From the NCBI GenBank assembly GCA_023409435.1, contig JAEYHP010000100.1, positions 1-13,248 on the forward strand: a DNA stretch of 13,248 bases. Reading direction: 5' to 3'. A program made the position numbers and the translations under genes. Within the stretch, counting starts at the first letter, position 1, and each line of letters begins with the position of its first letter. Below, piece after piece: positions 6,958 through 12,623 of this stretch. The DNA comes from Bacillota bacterium. Lineage in GTDB: Bacteria > Bacillota > Clostridia > Christensenellales > CAG-138. Below the pieces are notes generated by a model. That model was not told the origin of the DNA and ran no database searches. It worked only from the letters and a program-made list of their open reading frames with translations.

Positions 6958-7141
6958 CTGTCGAAAAAGGCAAGAGCCGTTGGAGGCTCCGCCTCCAAAC
7001 CACCGCTTAGGGCCGTAACGGCCCTAAGAACCCATCCCAGGAACGCCCGAAATAAGGCGTTCCCGAAAAGGAATTCCCAAGGGACGTGTCCCTTGGGTGA
7101 GGTGCAGGGGTGAAATCCCTGCAAAAAAACTTTATCAACAG
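6958..7141. mobile_element. MITE-like non-coding element of five hairpins with terminal inverted repeats
   Basis: The ends are imperfect 12-bp inverted repeats: CTGTCGAAAAAG (6958-6969) and the complement of CTGTTGATAAAG (7130-7141), 10 of 12 matching. Between them are five hairpins in a row: 6980-6998 (TTGGAGGC stem), 7006-7028 (11-bp stem CTTAGGGCCGT), 7040-7063 (GGAACGCC), 7076-7097 (10-bp stem CCCAAGGGAC) and 7104-7122 (GCAGGG, followed by seven A's). There is no coding frame. It lies between the stop codons of two convergent genes and is flanked by 21-bp direct repeats. Leftward, the hairpins and a CCTTTTTC run could also terminate the transporter operon. Confidence 0.7.
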
Positions 7142-7162
7142 GCAATAGTGGTTTAGCCGCCC
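7142..7162 (+). repeat. Right copy of the 21-bp flanking direct repeat
   Basis: It begins at the base right after the terminal ACAG of the element and covers the stop codon and last codons of the transporter ATPase gene (read leftward). It matches 6933-6953 at 19 of 21 positions. Confidence 0.85.
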
Positions 7163-7740
7163 ATCATATCGTTTAGCGCAACAGGCATAGCATCGAGCAA
7201 CTCCGCGTCCTCCTTTTCGTGCGAGACAAGCACGATTAAAGGCGCGGCGTTTTTGATGTGCGCGGCAACGCGCGCTCTCAGTTCTTTATCGAGCCCGTTA
7301 AAGGGTTCGTCCAGCAGCAGCAAATCCCCGCCATACGCCAGCGCCCGTGCAAGCGCAAGACGCCGCTGCATGCCGCCGGAAAGCTCATTTGGGTAACTTT
7401 CCGCAACGTCCGAAAGCTCCATGCGGGAAAGCCAAGTTAACGCCAGCTTCTCGCTCTCTTCAGCTTTCTTCAGTACACAGCGGACGTTTTCAAGCGCCGT
7501 GCACCAGGGCAGCAGCCGGTCCTCCTGGAACGCCATGCCGAGCCGCAGGCCGTCAAGCCCTTCTATGCTGCCCGAATATGGCCCATGCAGCCCCGCAAGC
7601 ACGCGCAGCAGCAGCGTCTTGCCGCAGCCGGAAGGGCCGGTGATCCAAATGACGCCACGCTCGGGCAGCGTAAAAGAGAGACGCTTCAATACCGTTTGGG
7701 AGGCATACCCCGCCGTGACGTCCATAAGCCGGATACTCAT
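7153..7740 (-). CDS. ABC transporter ATPase, NitT/TauT/SsuB-like
   Basis: A 195-residue cytoplasmic ATPase for the importer encoded with the next two genes. It shows Walker A GPSGCGKT (35-42), the Q-loop FQEDRLLPW (71-79, with the LLPW typical of SsuB/TauB/NrtD proteins), signature LSGGMQRR (120-127), Walker B LLLLDEP (140-146) and H-loop His174. It ends about 20 residues after the H-loop, so it is short for the family (about 240-260) and lacks the usual C-terminal tail, though every catalytic element is present. The ATG at 7740 overlaps the permease stop codon as ATGA and is preceded by GGAGG ten bases upstream. The longer frame start at 7782 lies within permease coding sequence and is unlikely. 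The 3' end lies in the 21-bp repeat next to the MITE-like element. Confidence 0.9.
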   Translation of the reverse strand: MSIRLMDVTAGYASQTVLKRLSFTLPERGVIWITGPSGCGKTLLLRVLAGLHGPYSGSIEGLDGLRLGMAFQEDRLLPWCTALENVRCVLKKAEESEKLALTWLSRMELSDVAESYPNELSGGMQRRLALARALAYGGDLLLLDEPFNGLDKELRARVAAHIKNAAPLIVLVSHEKEDAELLDAMPVALNDMMGG

Positions 7741-8486
7741 ACGGTTTTGCCCTCCCCCCGCCCTAAGCGCTGGAAGAACCAAAGCAGCAGCCCTTCAAAC
7801 AGCACGGAAAGCGCAACCATCACCGCCGTCCATGCGAACATATCCGGAATTTCCAGATAGCTTTTGCTTTCCACAAGATTCTTGCCGATCGAACTCGCCG
7901 TGCGCGCGATAACCTCCGCGGCCACCCCCGCCTTCCATGCGAACCCAAGACCCGTGGCGCAAGCCGCAAGTAATGTCGGCAGTACGGAAGGAAAATACAC
8001 GAGCCGCAGCGTTTTCAACCTGCCGAACCGGAACAGTCGCGCCATTTCCAACAGGTTTTGGTCGGTAGCGCGTATGCCTTCCTGCACGTTTGCCCAGACC
8101 ATCGGCAGCACCATGACGACCGCCGCAAACATGGGCACGAGCTGTTCGTGCAGCCAAAGCACCATCAGCAGCGCGAATGTTGCGACAGGCGTCGCCTTCA
8201 TGATGCTGCGGATGGGACGGAGCAAACTATCAATCAGCTCCGAGCCCGCAGTAAGCACCCCAAGCAAAGTTCCCATCGCCACCGAAAGCGCATACCCCGC
8301 CAATATGCGAAAAATGCTGTACACCGTGCTGCGCCAGAATTCCGCCTGCTGCATCAGCCGCAGCAGGCTATTGAAGGTTTCAAGCGGAGAGGGCAGCAGC
8401 AGCGCGGAATGTACCGCCATGCTGACGAATTGCCATACAAGCAGCCAGAACAGTGCGGTCAAACCACCGTGCAGCAATTTCTTCAT
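7737..8486 (-). CDS. ABC transporter permease, NitT/TauT/SsuC-like
   Basis: A 249-residue inner-membrane channel subunit with about six hydrophobic helices. The binding-protein-dependent transport loop (EAA loop) is recognisable in the second half: NLLEMARLFRFGRLKTLRLV, then YFPSVLP and a following Gly/Ala-rich helix, matching the form seen in SsuC/TauC permeases. The early motif LLPSPLET fits the SsuC-type N terminus. The ATG at 8486 is favoured because GGGG lies seven bases upstream, whereas the ATG at 8492 is one base from it. It overlaps the downstream ATPase gene by four bases, so the two are translationally coupled. An 87-base gap with two hairpins separates it from the binding-protein gene. 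Confidence 0.9.
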   Translation of the reverse strand: MKKLLHGGLTALFWLLVWQFVSMAVHSALLLPSPLETFNSLLRLMQQAEFWRSTVYSIFRILAGYALSVAMGTLLGVLTAGSELIDSLLRPIRSIMKATPVATFALLMVLWLHEQLVPMFAAVVMVLPMVWANVQEGIRATDQNLLEMARLFRFGRLKTLRLVYFPSVLPTLLAACATGLGFAWKAGVAAEVIARTASSIGKNLVESKSYLEIPDMFAWTAVMVALSVLFEGLLLWFFQRLGRGEGKTV

Positions 8487-8493
8487 GCACATA

Positions 8494-8497
8494 CCCC
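8494..8497 (-). promoter_or_regulatory. G-rich ribosome site that selects the permease start
   Basis: GGGG lies seven bases before the ATG at 8486. The same GGGG with a seven- or eight-base gap precedes the M20 and Crp-type genes, suggesting a recurring weak ribosome site in this genome. Confidence 0.45.
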
Positions 8498-8508
8498 ATC
8501 AAACGACT

Positions 8509-8536
8509 CTTCTTTTCTTTTGCAAAAGAAAAGAAG
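8509..8536 (-). repeat. Perfect 28-bp palindrome inside the transporter operon
   Basis: CTTCTTTTCTTTTG is followed directly by its exact complement, with no loop. It lies between the binding-protein and permease genes, 22 bases before the permease start. It has no T-run after it on the leftward transcript, so it is more likely an mRNA-stability or translation-tuning hairpin than a terminator. Confidence 0.7.
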
Positions 8537-8549
8537 CAAAAGGAAGACT

Positions 8550-8573
8550 GCGCTTAAGGCCGGAAGGCCGCGC
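8550..8573 (-). terminator. Leaky intra-operon terminator or processing hairpin after the binding-protein gene
   Basis: Starting at the base after the stop codon, the leftward transcript reads GCGC, GGCC, loop TTCC, GGCC, bulge TTAA, GCGC, then AGTCTTCCTTTTG. The stem is strong but the T-rich tail is interrupted. Partial termination here would yield more binding protein than membrane subunits. Confidence 0.5.
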
Positions 8574-9632
8574 TTACGGCACATAATAGAAGTCATCCCC
8601 GGGCAGCTTGCCGCCTACGCTCTTGGGATCGGCGTCAAAAAGCACCTGCAGCATAGTCTGTGCGCTTGCCTTCATATCCGTCCCCGTGATGCACACGATG
8701 TTGCAGCTGGGGATGGCGGCTTTGGCCGCGGCGGCGCTGGGGAGGATGCCGTACGTTTCCATCAACGCGGCCGCTTCGTCCGGTTTTTTATTGGTAAAGG
8801 CCGTGGAGGCTGCATACTCGGTGAGGAATGCGGCGACGGCTTCCGACTGGCTTTTCAATACCTCCGCACGCGCCACGATGCAGCCCTGCACAAGCGGGAC
8901 GCCGCCGGAGACTTTGTTCCATTCCTCGGTGAGATCGAGGGCAACGCGCAAATCCTTATTCTTCAGTAAAGATACGGTCACGTTCGGCTCGGGCAGCATG
9001 GCCACTTTTACGTCCCCCACGCCGGAAGCGATAAGCGCCGCAAGCTCCGCGTGCTCGGCCATATAGCTCGTTTCCACTTTGCCCGATATGCCGTTCTTCT
9101 CCAACAGATAGTTTAAAACAAACTCCGGCGTCGCACCCTGACCCGTAGCATAGAGCTTGACGTTCGCCAAATCCGCTATGCTGTGCACGCTGCTCCCATT
9201 TTCCAGGATGTACAGCACGCCCAGCGTGTTGACGGCAATGATTTTTACCTTGCCCTCGGTTTTGTTGTAGAGCGCCGCCGCGAGGTTGATGGGCGCCGCC
9301 GCGATATCCGCTTCCCCCGTTATGAGCTTGCCGCTGATCTCATCCGGCGTTGCGGCAAGCGTTACGGAGTAGTCCACCGCCGTTTGTTCCTTTTCGCCAA
9401 GCTGCATCAGCTGCACCATGCCCATCCCGGTCGGCCCTTTGAGGGCGACGACATTGATCCTCACCTTTTCCGGCGCGGGGGAAGGGGCAGGGGCCGTCGT
9501 TGCAACGGGCGCGGTTACTGCTTCAGGTGCTGTGATTTGCGGAGCTTCCGCCGCGGGCGCAGCGCAGCCGGTTGCAAGCATGGCCGCTAAGAATCCCGCA
9601 AGCATAATGTTTAAAAATCTGTTCTTCCGCAT
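8574..9632 (-). CDS. ABC transporter substrate-binding lipoprotein (NitT/TauT/SsuA-like)
   Basis: A 352-residue extracytoplasmic binding protein. A lipoprotein signal peptide ends LATGC (Cys23), followed by an Ala/Pro/Thr linker to about residue 55. The mature two-lobed domain starts at VRINVVALKGPTGMGMVQLM; the GPTGMG loop would lie in the ligand pocket. The hinge-region stretches GEADIAAAPINLAAALYN, ILENGSSVHSIADL and KLYATGQGATPEFVLNYLL follow the NitT/TauT (NMT1/SsuA-like) pattern. The ligand cannot be named from sequence; small anions, sulfonates, pyrimidine precursors or organic cofactors are family substrates. GGAGG lies five bases before the ATG, the strongest ribosome site in the operon. 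It follows the Crp-type gene after 37 bases and precedes the permease. Confidence 0.88.
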   Translation of the reverse strand: MRKNRFLNIMLAGFLAAMLATGCAAPAAEAPQITAPEAVTAPVATTAPAPSPAPEKVRINVVALKGPTGMGMVQLMQLGEKEQTAVDYSVTLAATPDEISGKLITGEADIAAAPINLAAALYNKTEGKVKIIAVNTLGVLYILENGSSVHSIADLANVKLYATGQGATPEFVLNYLLEKNGISGKVETSYMAEHAELAALIASGVGDVKVAMLPEPNVTVSLLKNKDLRVALDLTEEWNKVSGGVPLVQGCIVARAEVLKSQSEAVAAFLTEYAASTAFTNKKPDEAAALMETYGILPSAAAAKAAIPSCNIVCITGTDMKASAQTMLQVLFDADPKSVGGKLPGDDFYYVP

Positions 9633-9669
9633 CGTTTCCTCCAGTGATATGTAAAATTATTACTGAGCC

Positions 9670-10353
9670 TTAGTCCATCCGCGCCTGCTTTAACGTAATG
9701 CGGCGTTTTTCCCGCTCGATGCGTCCTTCCTGCTCCAGCTTATATAGCGCCCGGTACAGGGAGGCGCGGCTCATGCCTGAGGATTGCGCAAGGGAGGTAA
9801 TCCCTTGTGTAAGAATGCCATTCTCCGCGTGCTGCGTCAGATATAAGAGCACCCGTTCCTCCGCGGAAGGGCAAATCAGGCCCTCAATCCGCTCATTGAG
9901 GAAATGCACCCGGCCCGTCAAATACCGGATATAGTTTTCCGTCAGCTGAAAATCCTTTTGCATCATGCGCCGCAGCGCGCTTTCCGGAATGATGAGCGTT
10001 TCCGTGCTCTTTTTTGCGGTGACGCTGGTTGGAAATTTATGCGCCTGTGCATCGGAAAACAGGCAAACAAGGCCGAACAGGGAGCCCACGGAAAGCTCGT
10101 TCATGCGCAGCATGCCCTCCCCCGCCCGCTTTTCGACCACCGCGCTGCCCTTGAGCAATACCATAAGCGCAGAAACGCCGCATTCGGGGGAGAGTATCAT
10201 CTCCCCCGCCGCATAGCGGCGGCAAGTGATTTCCGGCTCGGACAGCATCGCCTCAATCTCTTCCTGCGAGAACCCATGAAACAAGAAGCAGCCCAAAAGT
10301 CGACCCGCAATTCGCGTGCGCTTTGCCTTTGAGAGCTGCTTTGCTGATTCCAT
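9670..10353 (-). CDS. Crp/Fnr-family transcriptional regulator, probable controller of the transporter operon
   Basis: A 227-residue cytoplasmic regulator. A cyclic-nucleotide-binding-type beta barrel spans about residues 23-130 (start GCFLFHGFSQEEIEAML, core RRYAAGEMILSPE and LLKGSAVV). A long dimerisation helix follows (about 130-160). The winged helix-turn-helix has recognition helix region SGMSRASLYRALYKLEQEG (192-210). Cysteines at 22, 44, 58, 97 and 161 do not form the N-terminal cluster of FNR, so an oxygen-sensing iron-sulfur centre is not indicated. The residues that hold cAMP in Crp are not evident, so the effector is unknown. It is the first gene of an operon with the transporter genes, so it probably autoregulates and controls uptake of its own ligand or a related metabolite. 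GGGG lies eight bases before the ATG. Confidence 0.88.
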   Translation of the reverse strand: MESAKQLSKAKRTRIAGRLLGCFLFHGFSQEEIEAMLSEPEITCRRYAAGEMILSPECGVSALMVLLKGSAVVEKRAGEGMLRMNELSVGSLFGLVCLFSDAQAHKFPTSVTAKKSTETLIIPESALRRMMQKDFQLTENYIRYLTGRVHFLNERIEGLICPSAEERVLLYLTQHAENGILTQGITSLAQSSGMSRASLYRALYKLEQEGRIEREKRRITLKQARMD

Positions 10354-10396
10354 TTTGTTTACCCCATATTTTTGTATCAGATGAGACAGTTACAGA

Positions 10397-10409
10397 ATCA
10401 TTTTATGAT
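10397..10409. promoter_or_regulatory. Candidate operator overlapping the operon -10
   Basis: A perfect inverted repeat ATCAT-TTT-ATGAT covers the -10 element of the Crp-transporter promoter. A site here would repress, which would suit autoregulation. It is short and AT-rich, so chance is possible. Confidence 0.4.
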
Positions 10410-10428
10410 GTACTTACTTGATTGTCAA
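10400..10428 (-). promoter_or_regulatory. Consensus promoter of the Crp-transporter operon
   Basis: Leftward, the -35 is TTGACA (10423-10428, perfect) and the -10 is TAAAAT (10400-10405), with a 17-base spacer. The leader is about 40 bases. A promoter this strong normally needs a repressor. Confidence 0.8.
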
Positions 10429-10432
10429 TAAT

Positions 10433-10442
10433 TTATCGATAA
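10433..10442. promoter_or_regulatory. Palindrome just upstream of the operon -35
   Basis: TTATCGATAA is a perfect 10-bp palindrome five bases upstream of the -35, where activators of the Crp class or the polymerase alpha subunit bind. It does not match the classical Crp or Fnr consensus. Confidence 0.3.
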
Positions 10443-10452
10443 TTTTTTCACA

Positions 10453-10480
10453 TAAAAAATACCCTTCCGGAATGGAAGGG
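10453..10480 (-). terminator. Terminator of the ywlG transcript
   Basis: Leftward: CCCTTCC, loop ATTCC, GGAAGGG, then TATTTTTTATG. The 7-bp GC-rich stem and T-run make a standard rho-independent terminator. It lies 170 bases past the ywlG stop, so the hairpin repeats in between are transcribed as its 3' untranslated region. Confidence 0.85.
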
Positions 10481-10494
10481 GCGGATCCGAAGCG

Positions 10495-10629
10495 CTGCCT
10501 GTGGCAGAGTAAGCGAGAACCAAGCCCAATGAGCAAGGAAATCCCGCGACCAAGGAAGCGGGACGACCATTGCGAATTGAGGGGGAAGCGAGCACAGACT
10601 AATTCTGTGCGACCATTGCGAACTGTGGG
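10495..10629. repeat. Intergenic repeat cluster: three hairpins and a 20-bp direct repeat
   Basis: Three hairpins follow one another: CTGCC-TGT-GGCAG (10495-10507), TCCCGC/GCGGGA with a ten-base loop (10542-10563), and GCACAGA/TCTGTGC with a five-base loop (10592-10610). The second and third are each followed directly by the same 20-bp unit beginning CGACCATTGCGAA (10564-10583 and 10610-10629, 18 of 20 matching). The modular hairpin-plus-tag plan suggests an amplified repeat family rather than a gene. A rightward open frame crosses it but has no ribosome site or protein-like composition. Confidence 0.6.
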
Positions 10630-10649
10630 ACTAGAGCCTCCAACGATTC

Positions 10650-11210
10650 TTATTTGTTATTCTCATCATACTGCGCGCGGGGCCCGCCGATGTACTTGGG
10701 ACGCGTGCGCGCCATAATCAAACCCGCTTCCCCAACGCGCCTGTGCTGCGTATGTACGGGGACCACCACCGGATGAAGATGCATGCCAACTAGCGTCCCG
10801 CCGATATCCATACCCGCGGAAGCGCGGCCTTTGATATCCTCCACCATGACAGGGTCGGAAAACCGATTGAGCGCCTCCACGGCAAACGCGCCGCCCGCGT
10901 GAAGCCAGGGCCGCACCCAGACATGCGTAAGATCGTACTTGACCATGGCCTCCCGCTCCACCACAAGGGCGCGGTTTAAATGCTCGCAGCACTGCACGGC
11001 GAGGTACAACCTCCACGCCTTGATTTCGGGCAGCACGGCGTCCATGATGGCGGATGCGATCTCCGCGCTTGACTGCGAGCCGATCATGTGCCCGCCCACC
11101 TCGCTGGTAGAACAGCCGATAACAAAAAGGGCGCCCTCGTTGAGTTCTGCCACTGCGAACAGATCCTGTAACGCGTCGCGTACCTGGCCGGTAATGTTTG
11201 TTAACTCCAT
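10650..11210 (-). CDS. YwlG/DUF436 (UPF0340) family protein, function unknown
   Basis: A 186-residue soluble protein of the conserved Firmicutes family typified by Bacillus YwlG. Recognised stretches are GCSTSEVGGHMIG (32-44), QCCEHLNRALVVE (73-85), AGMDIGGTLVGMHLHPV (132-148) and the C-terminal RPKYIGGPRA (170-179). The cysteine-containing stretches GCSTSE and QCCEHLNR and the neighbouring histidines look like a possible active or metal site, but no reaction is established to my knowledge. The length is normal for the family. AGAGGAAAAAC precedes the ATG. The gene has its own promoter at 11301-11330 and lies downstream of mutY in the same direction; no functional link to mutY is evident. Confidence 0.9.
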   Translation of the reverse strand: MELTNITGQVRDALQDLFAVAELNEGALFVIGCSTSEVGGHMIGSQSSAEIASAIMDAVLPEIKAWRLYLAVQCCEHLNRALVVEREAMVKYDLTHVWVRPWLHAGGAFAVEALNRFSDPVMVEDIKGRASAGMDIGGTLVGMHLHPVVVPVHTQHRRVGEAGLIMARTRPKYIGGPRAQYDENNK

Positions 11211-11226
11211 GTTTTTCCTCTGTATC

Positions 11227-11240
11227 CGGCTCTCAAGCCG
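11227..11240 (-). other. Small leader hairpin just before the ywlG ribosome site
   Basis: CGGCT-TGAG-AGCCG lies about eight bases upstream of the ribosome site. It could tune translation. Five base pairs is weak evidence. Confidence 0.3.
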
Positions 11241-11300
11241 ATTGCTTGCATTTCATTCATACCCAAAAGTAGCTATCTTACAGCAGCTTTCGGCATGGTA

Positions 11301-11330
11301 ATTATATCCCTCAGCACTTCGCAAAGTCAA
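11301..11330 (-). promoter_or_regulatory. ywlG promoter, -35 overlapping the mutY stop codon
   Basis: Leftward, TTGACT (11325-11330) and a perfect TATAAT (11301-11306) are separated by 18 bases. The mutY stop (TGA, 11327-11329) is read from the same bases as the -35. The leader is about 85 bases. Confidence 0.75.
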
Positions 11331-12361
11331 CTCGTGAGGCAAATGCGAAACGCCGTAGGCAGCGCGTGCGCGCTCTCCTCTTCCGCCCATTCCCAGCCTT
11401 CGGGGAGTATGGGAAGATCGACAGGAAGCGCGTAAACGCGCATATCCCATTCCACATGGGTAAATATATGCTTCTTAGAATACCGCTTCATCTCGCCGGT
11501 AGGAATAGCGCCCCAGAGCGAAAGCCATGCTGTGAGGTCATCGGCTTCCATATTCCCCGGGCAATTGGGAAACTCCCACAGCCCAGCGAGAAGCCCGGCA
11601 TCAGGCCGCTTGCGCACCACAAAGCAGTTGTCCTGCCGGAGCACGAATACCGTGTACTGCTCTTTCCGGCGCGGCGCTTTCTTTTCCTTTACAGGCAGTT
11701 CGGCCGCCCGACCTGAAGCGTAGCCCCTGCAAATAGTATTGAGCGGGCAGGCGCCGCATTTCGGTTCCCCGTTGGGCAGGCAGACGCACGCGCCCAGCTC
11801 CATCAGCGCCTGGTTGAACGTACCGGGATCACTTTGAGGCAGCATATTCTTGATTGTTTCTTCCGCCAGACGGCGGGTATTCGGCTGCGCAATATCCAGC
11901 GTGCAATCGCTTAACCGCGCAAGCACACGCAAAACGTTGCCATCCACCGCCGGAACGGGTATGCCGTATGCGATGGAAGCGATGGCCCCCGCCGTGTACG
12001 GGCCTATGCCGGGCAGCTTCAACAGCGCCTCATAGCTTGCAGGCAGCATCCCGCCATGCCCGTTCATTATCTCTATGGCCGTCCGCTTTAAATTGCGCGC
12101 GCGGCTGTAATACCCCAGGCCCTCCCAAAGCTTGTAGAGCACGTCGCCCTCCACCCGGCTCAATGCCATAACGTCGGGCAAGGCAGCAAGAAAGCGCGCG
12201 TAATAAGGCTTTACCGCCTCCACCCGCGTCTGCTGGAGCATGATCTCGCTGACCCATACGCGGTAAGCGTCCGTCCCTTCCCGCCAAGGGAGGCTGCGGG
12301 CGTTATGTCGATACCAATCAATCAGGGGGCCGGCAATGGGCAATACAAGGAACTGCTCCAT
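11327..12361 (-). CDS. mutY: A/G-specific adenine DNA glycosylase MutY
   Basis: A 344-residue DNA repair enzyme that removes adenine mispaired with 8-oxoguanine. An N-terminal six-helix domain carries the catalytic Glu in SEIMLQQTRVE (Glu39). The helix-hairpin-helix is LKLPGIGPYTAGAI (114-127) and the catalytic Asp is in AVDGNVLRV (Asp140). The iron-sulfur cysteines are 194, 202, 205 and 211; the first gap is seven residues rather than the six of E. coli, a spacing I recall from other Firmicutes. A C-terminal NUDIX-like domain (about 236-335) recognises 8-oxoguanine and includes the FTHVEW stretch matching the family's FSH loop. The start at 12361 is chosen because MutY homology begins there and GGGAG lies upstream. 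An in-frame ATG at 12448 would add 29 residues that do not match the family and would lie in promoter DNA. Confidence 0.95.
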   Translation of the reverse strand: MEQFLVLPIAGPLIDWYRHNARSLPWREGTDAYRVWVSEIMLQQTRVEAVKPYYARFLAALPDVMALSRVEGDVLYKLWEGLGYYSRARNLKRTAIEIMNGHGGMLPASYEALLKLPGIGPYTAGAIASIAYGIPVPAVDGNVLRVLARLSDCTLDIAQPNTRRLAEETIKNMLPQSDPGTFNQALMELGACVCLPNGEPKCGACPLNTICRGYASGRAAELPVKEKKAPRRKEQYTVFVLRQDNCFVVRKRPDAGLLAGLWEFPNCPGNMEADDLTAWLSLWGAIPTGEMKRYSKKHIFTHVEWDMRVYALPVDLPILPEGWEWAEEESAHALPTAFRICLTS

Positions 12362-12432
12362 TACCGTTTGCTCCCGTTGCAAATATAGCACATATAATCT
12401 CCCAATATATTGTGTCGATATTCCAGAACCTA

Positions 12433-12462
12433 AGTATCCTTCTTTCAAGACAGGCTTGTCAA
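12433..12462 (-). promoter_or_regulatory. mutY promoter
   Basis: Leftward, TTGACA (12457-12462, perfect) and GATACT (12433-12438) are separated by 18 bases. The leader of about 65 bases is AT-rich. The -35 shares its bases with the rightward promoter of the sensor gene. Confidence 0.55.
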
Positions 12463-12484
12463 CCCTTACGATCCGGAATATTAT
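12456..12484 (+). promoter_or_regulatory. Promoter of the right-edge membrane protein gene
   Basis: TTGTCA (12456-12461) and TATTAT (12479-12484) each match consensus at five of six bases with a 17-base spacer. The in-frame ATG at 12483 falls inside this -10, so if the promoter is real, translation must start further down. Confidence 0.6.
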
Positions 12485-12570
12485 GGAACCATGTCTGCAA
12501 AAATATATTTGCTGTTATTTGTTAATTCCAAGGGGATTATCGCGATACCCTATATTCATAAGAGCTCTGC

Positions 12571-12595
12571 ACTGCCGGATTGCGCATTCGGCAGT
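12571..12595 (+). promoter_or_regulatory. Leader hairpin upstream of the membrane protein gene
   Basis: ACTGCCG and CGGCAGT form a 7-bp perfect stem around an 11-base loop that contains the palindrome TGCGCA. It ends eight bases before AGGAGG. The rest of the leader (12490-12610) shows no riboswitch consensus that I recognise. Confidence 0.45.
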
Positions 12596-12623
12596 ATCCT
12601 GCCAGGAGGTGTTTTATCTGTTT

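Noticed and set aside
6954..7141. CRISPR array or tRNA cluster in the palindrome-rich gap
   Set aside because: The hairpins differ in sequence and spacing, with no constant repeat-spacer pattern and no tRNA cloverleaf or TTC-loop signature.
9670..10353. FNR-type oxygen sensor reading of the Crp-family protein
   Set aside because: The N-terminal cysteine cluster needed for the iron-sulfur centre is missing; the five cysteines are scattered.
10418..10717. Rightward open frame of 99 codons across the ywlG downstream repeats
   Set aside because: It runs through a terminator, hairpin repeats and the end of ywlG, has no ribosome site, and its translation looks random.
12362..12448. 29-residue N-terminal extension of MutY
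   Set aside because: MutY homology and the GGGAG ribosome site place the start at 12361; the extension lies in AT-rich leader DNA downstream of the -10.
12483..12485. In-frame ATG as the start of the right-edge membrane protein
   Set aside because: It lies inside the likely -10 element, has no good ribosome site, and would add about 47 Cys/Arg/His-rich residues coded across the leader hairpin.
12485..12623. c-di-GMP (GEMM) riboswitch before a possible GGDEF gene
   Set aside because: The conserved core (such as GGTCACGCACAGGGC or similar) is absent; only one simple hairpin is visible.
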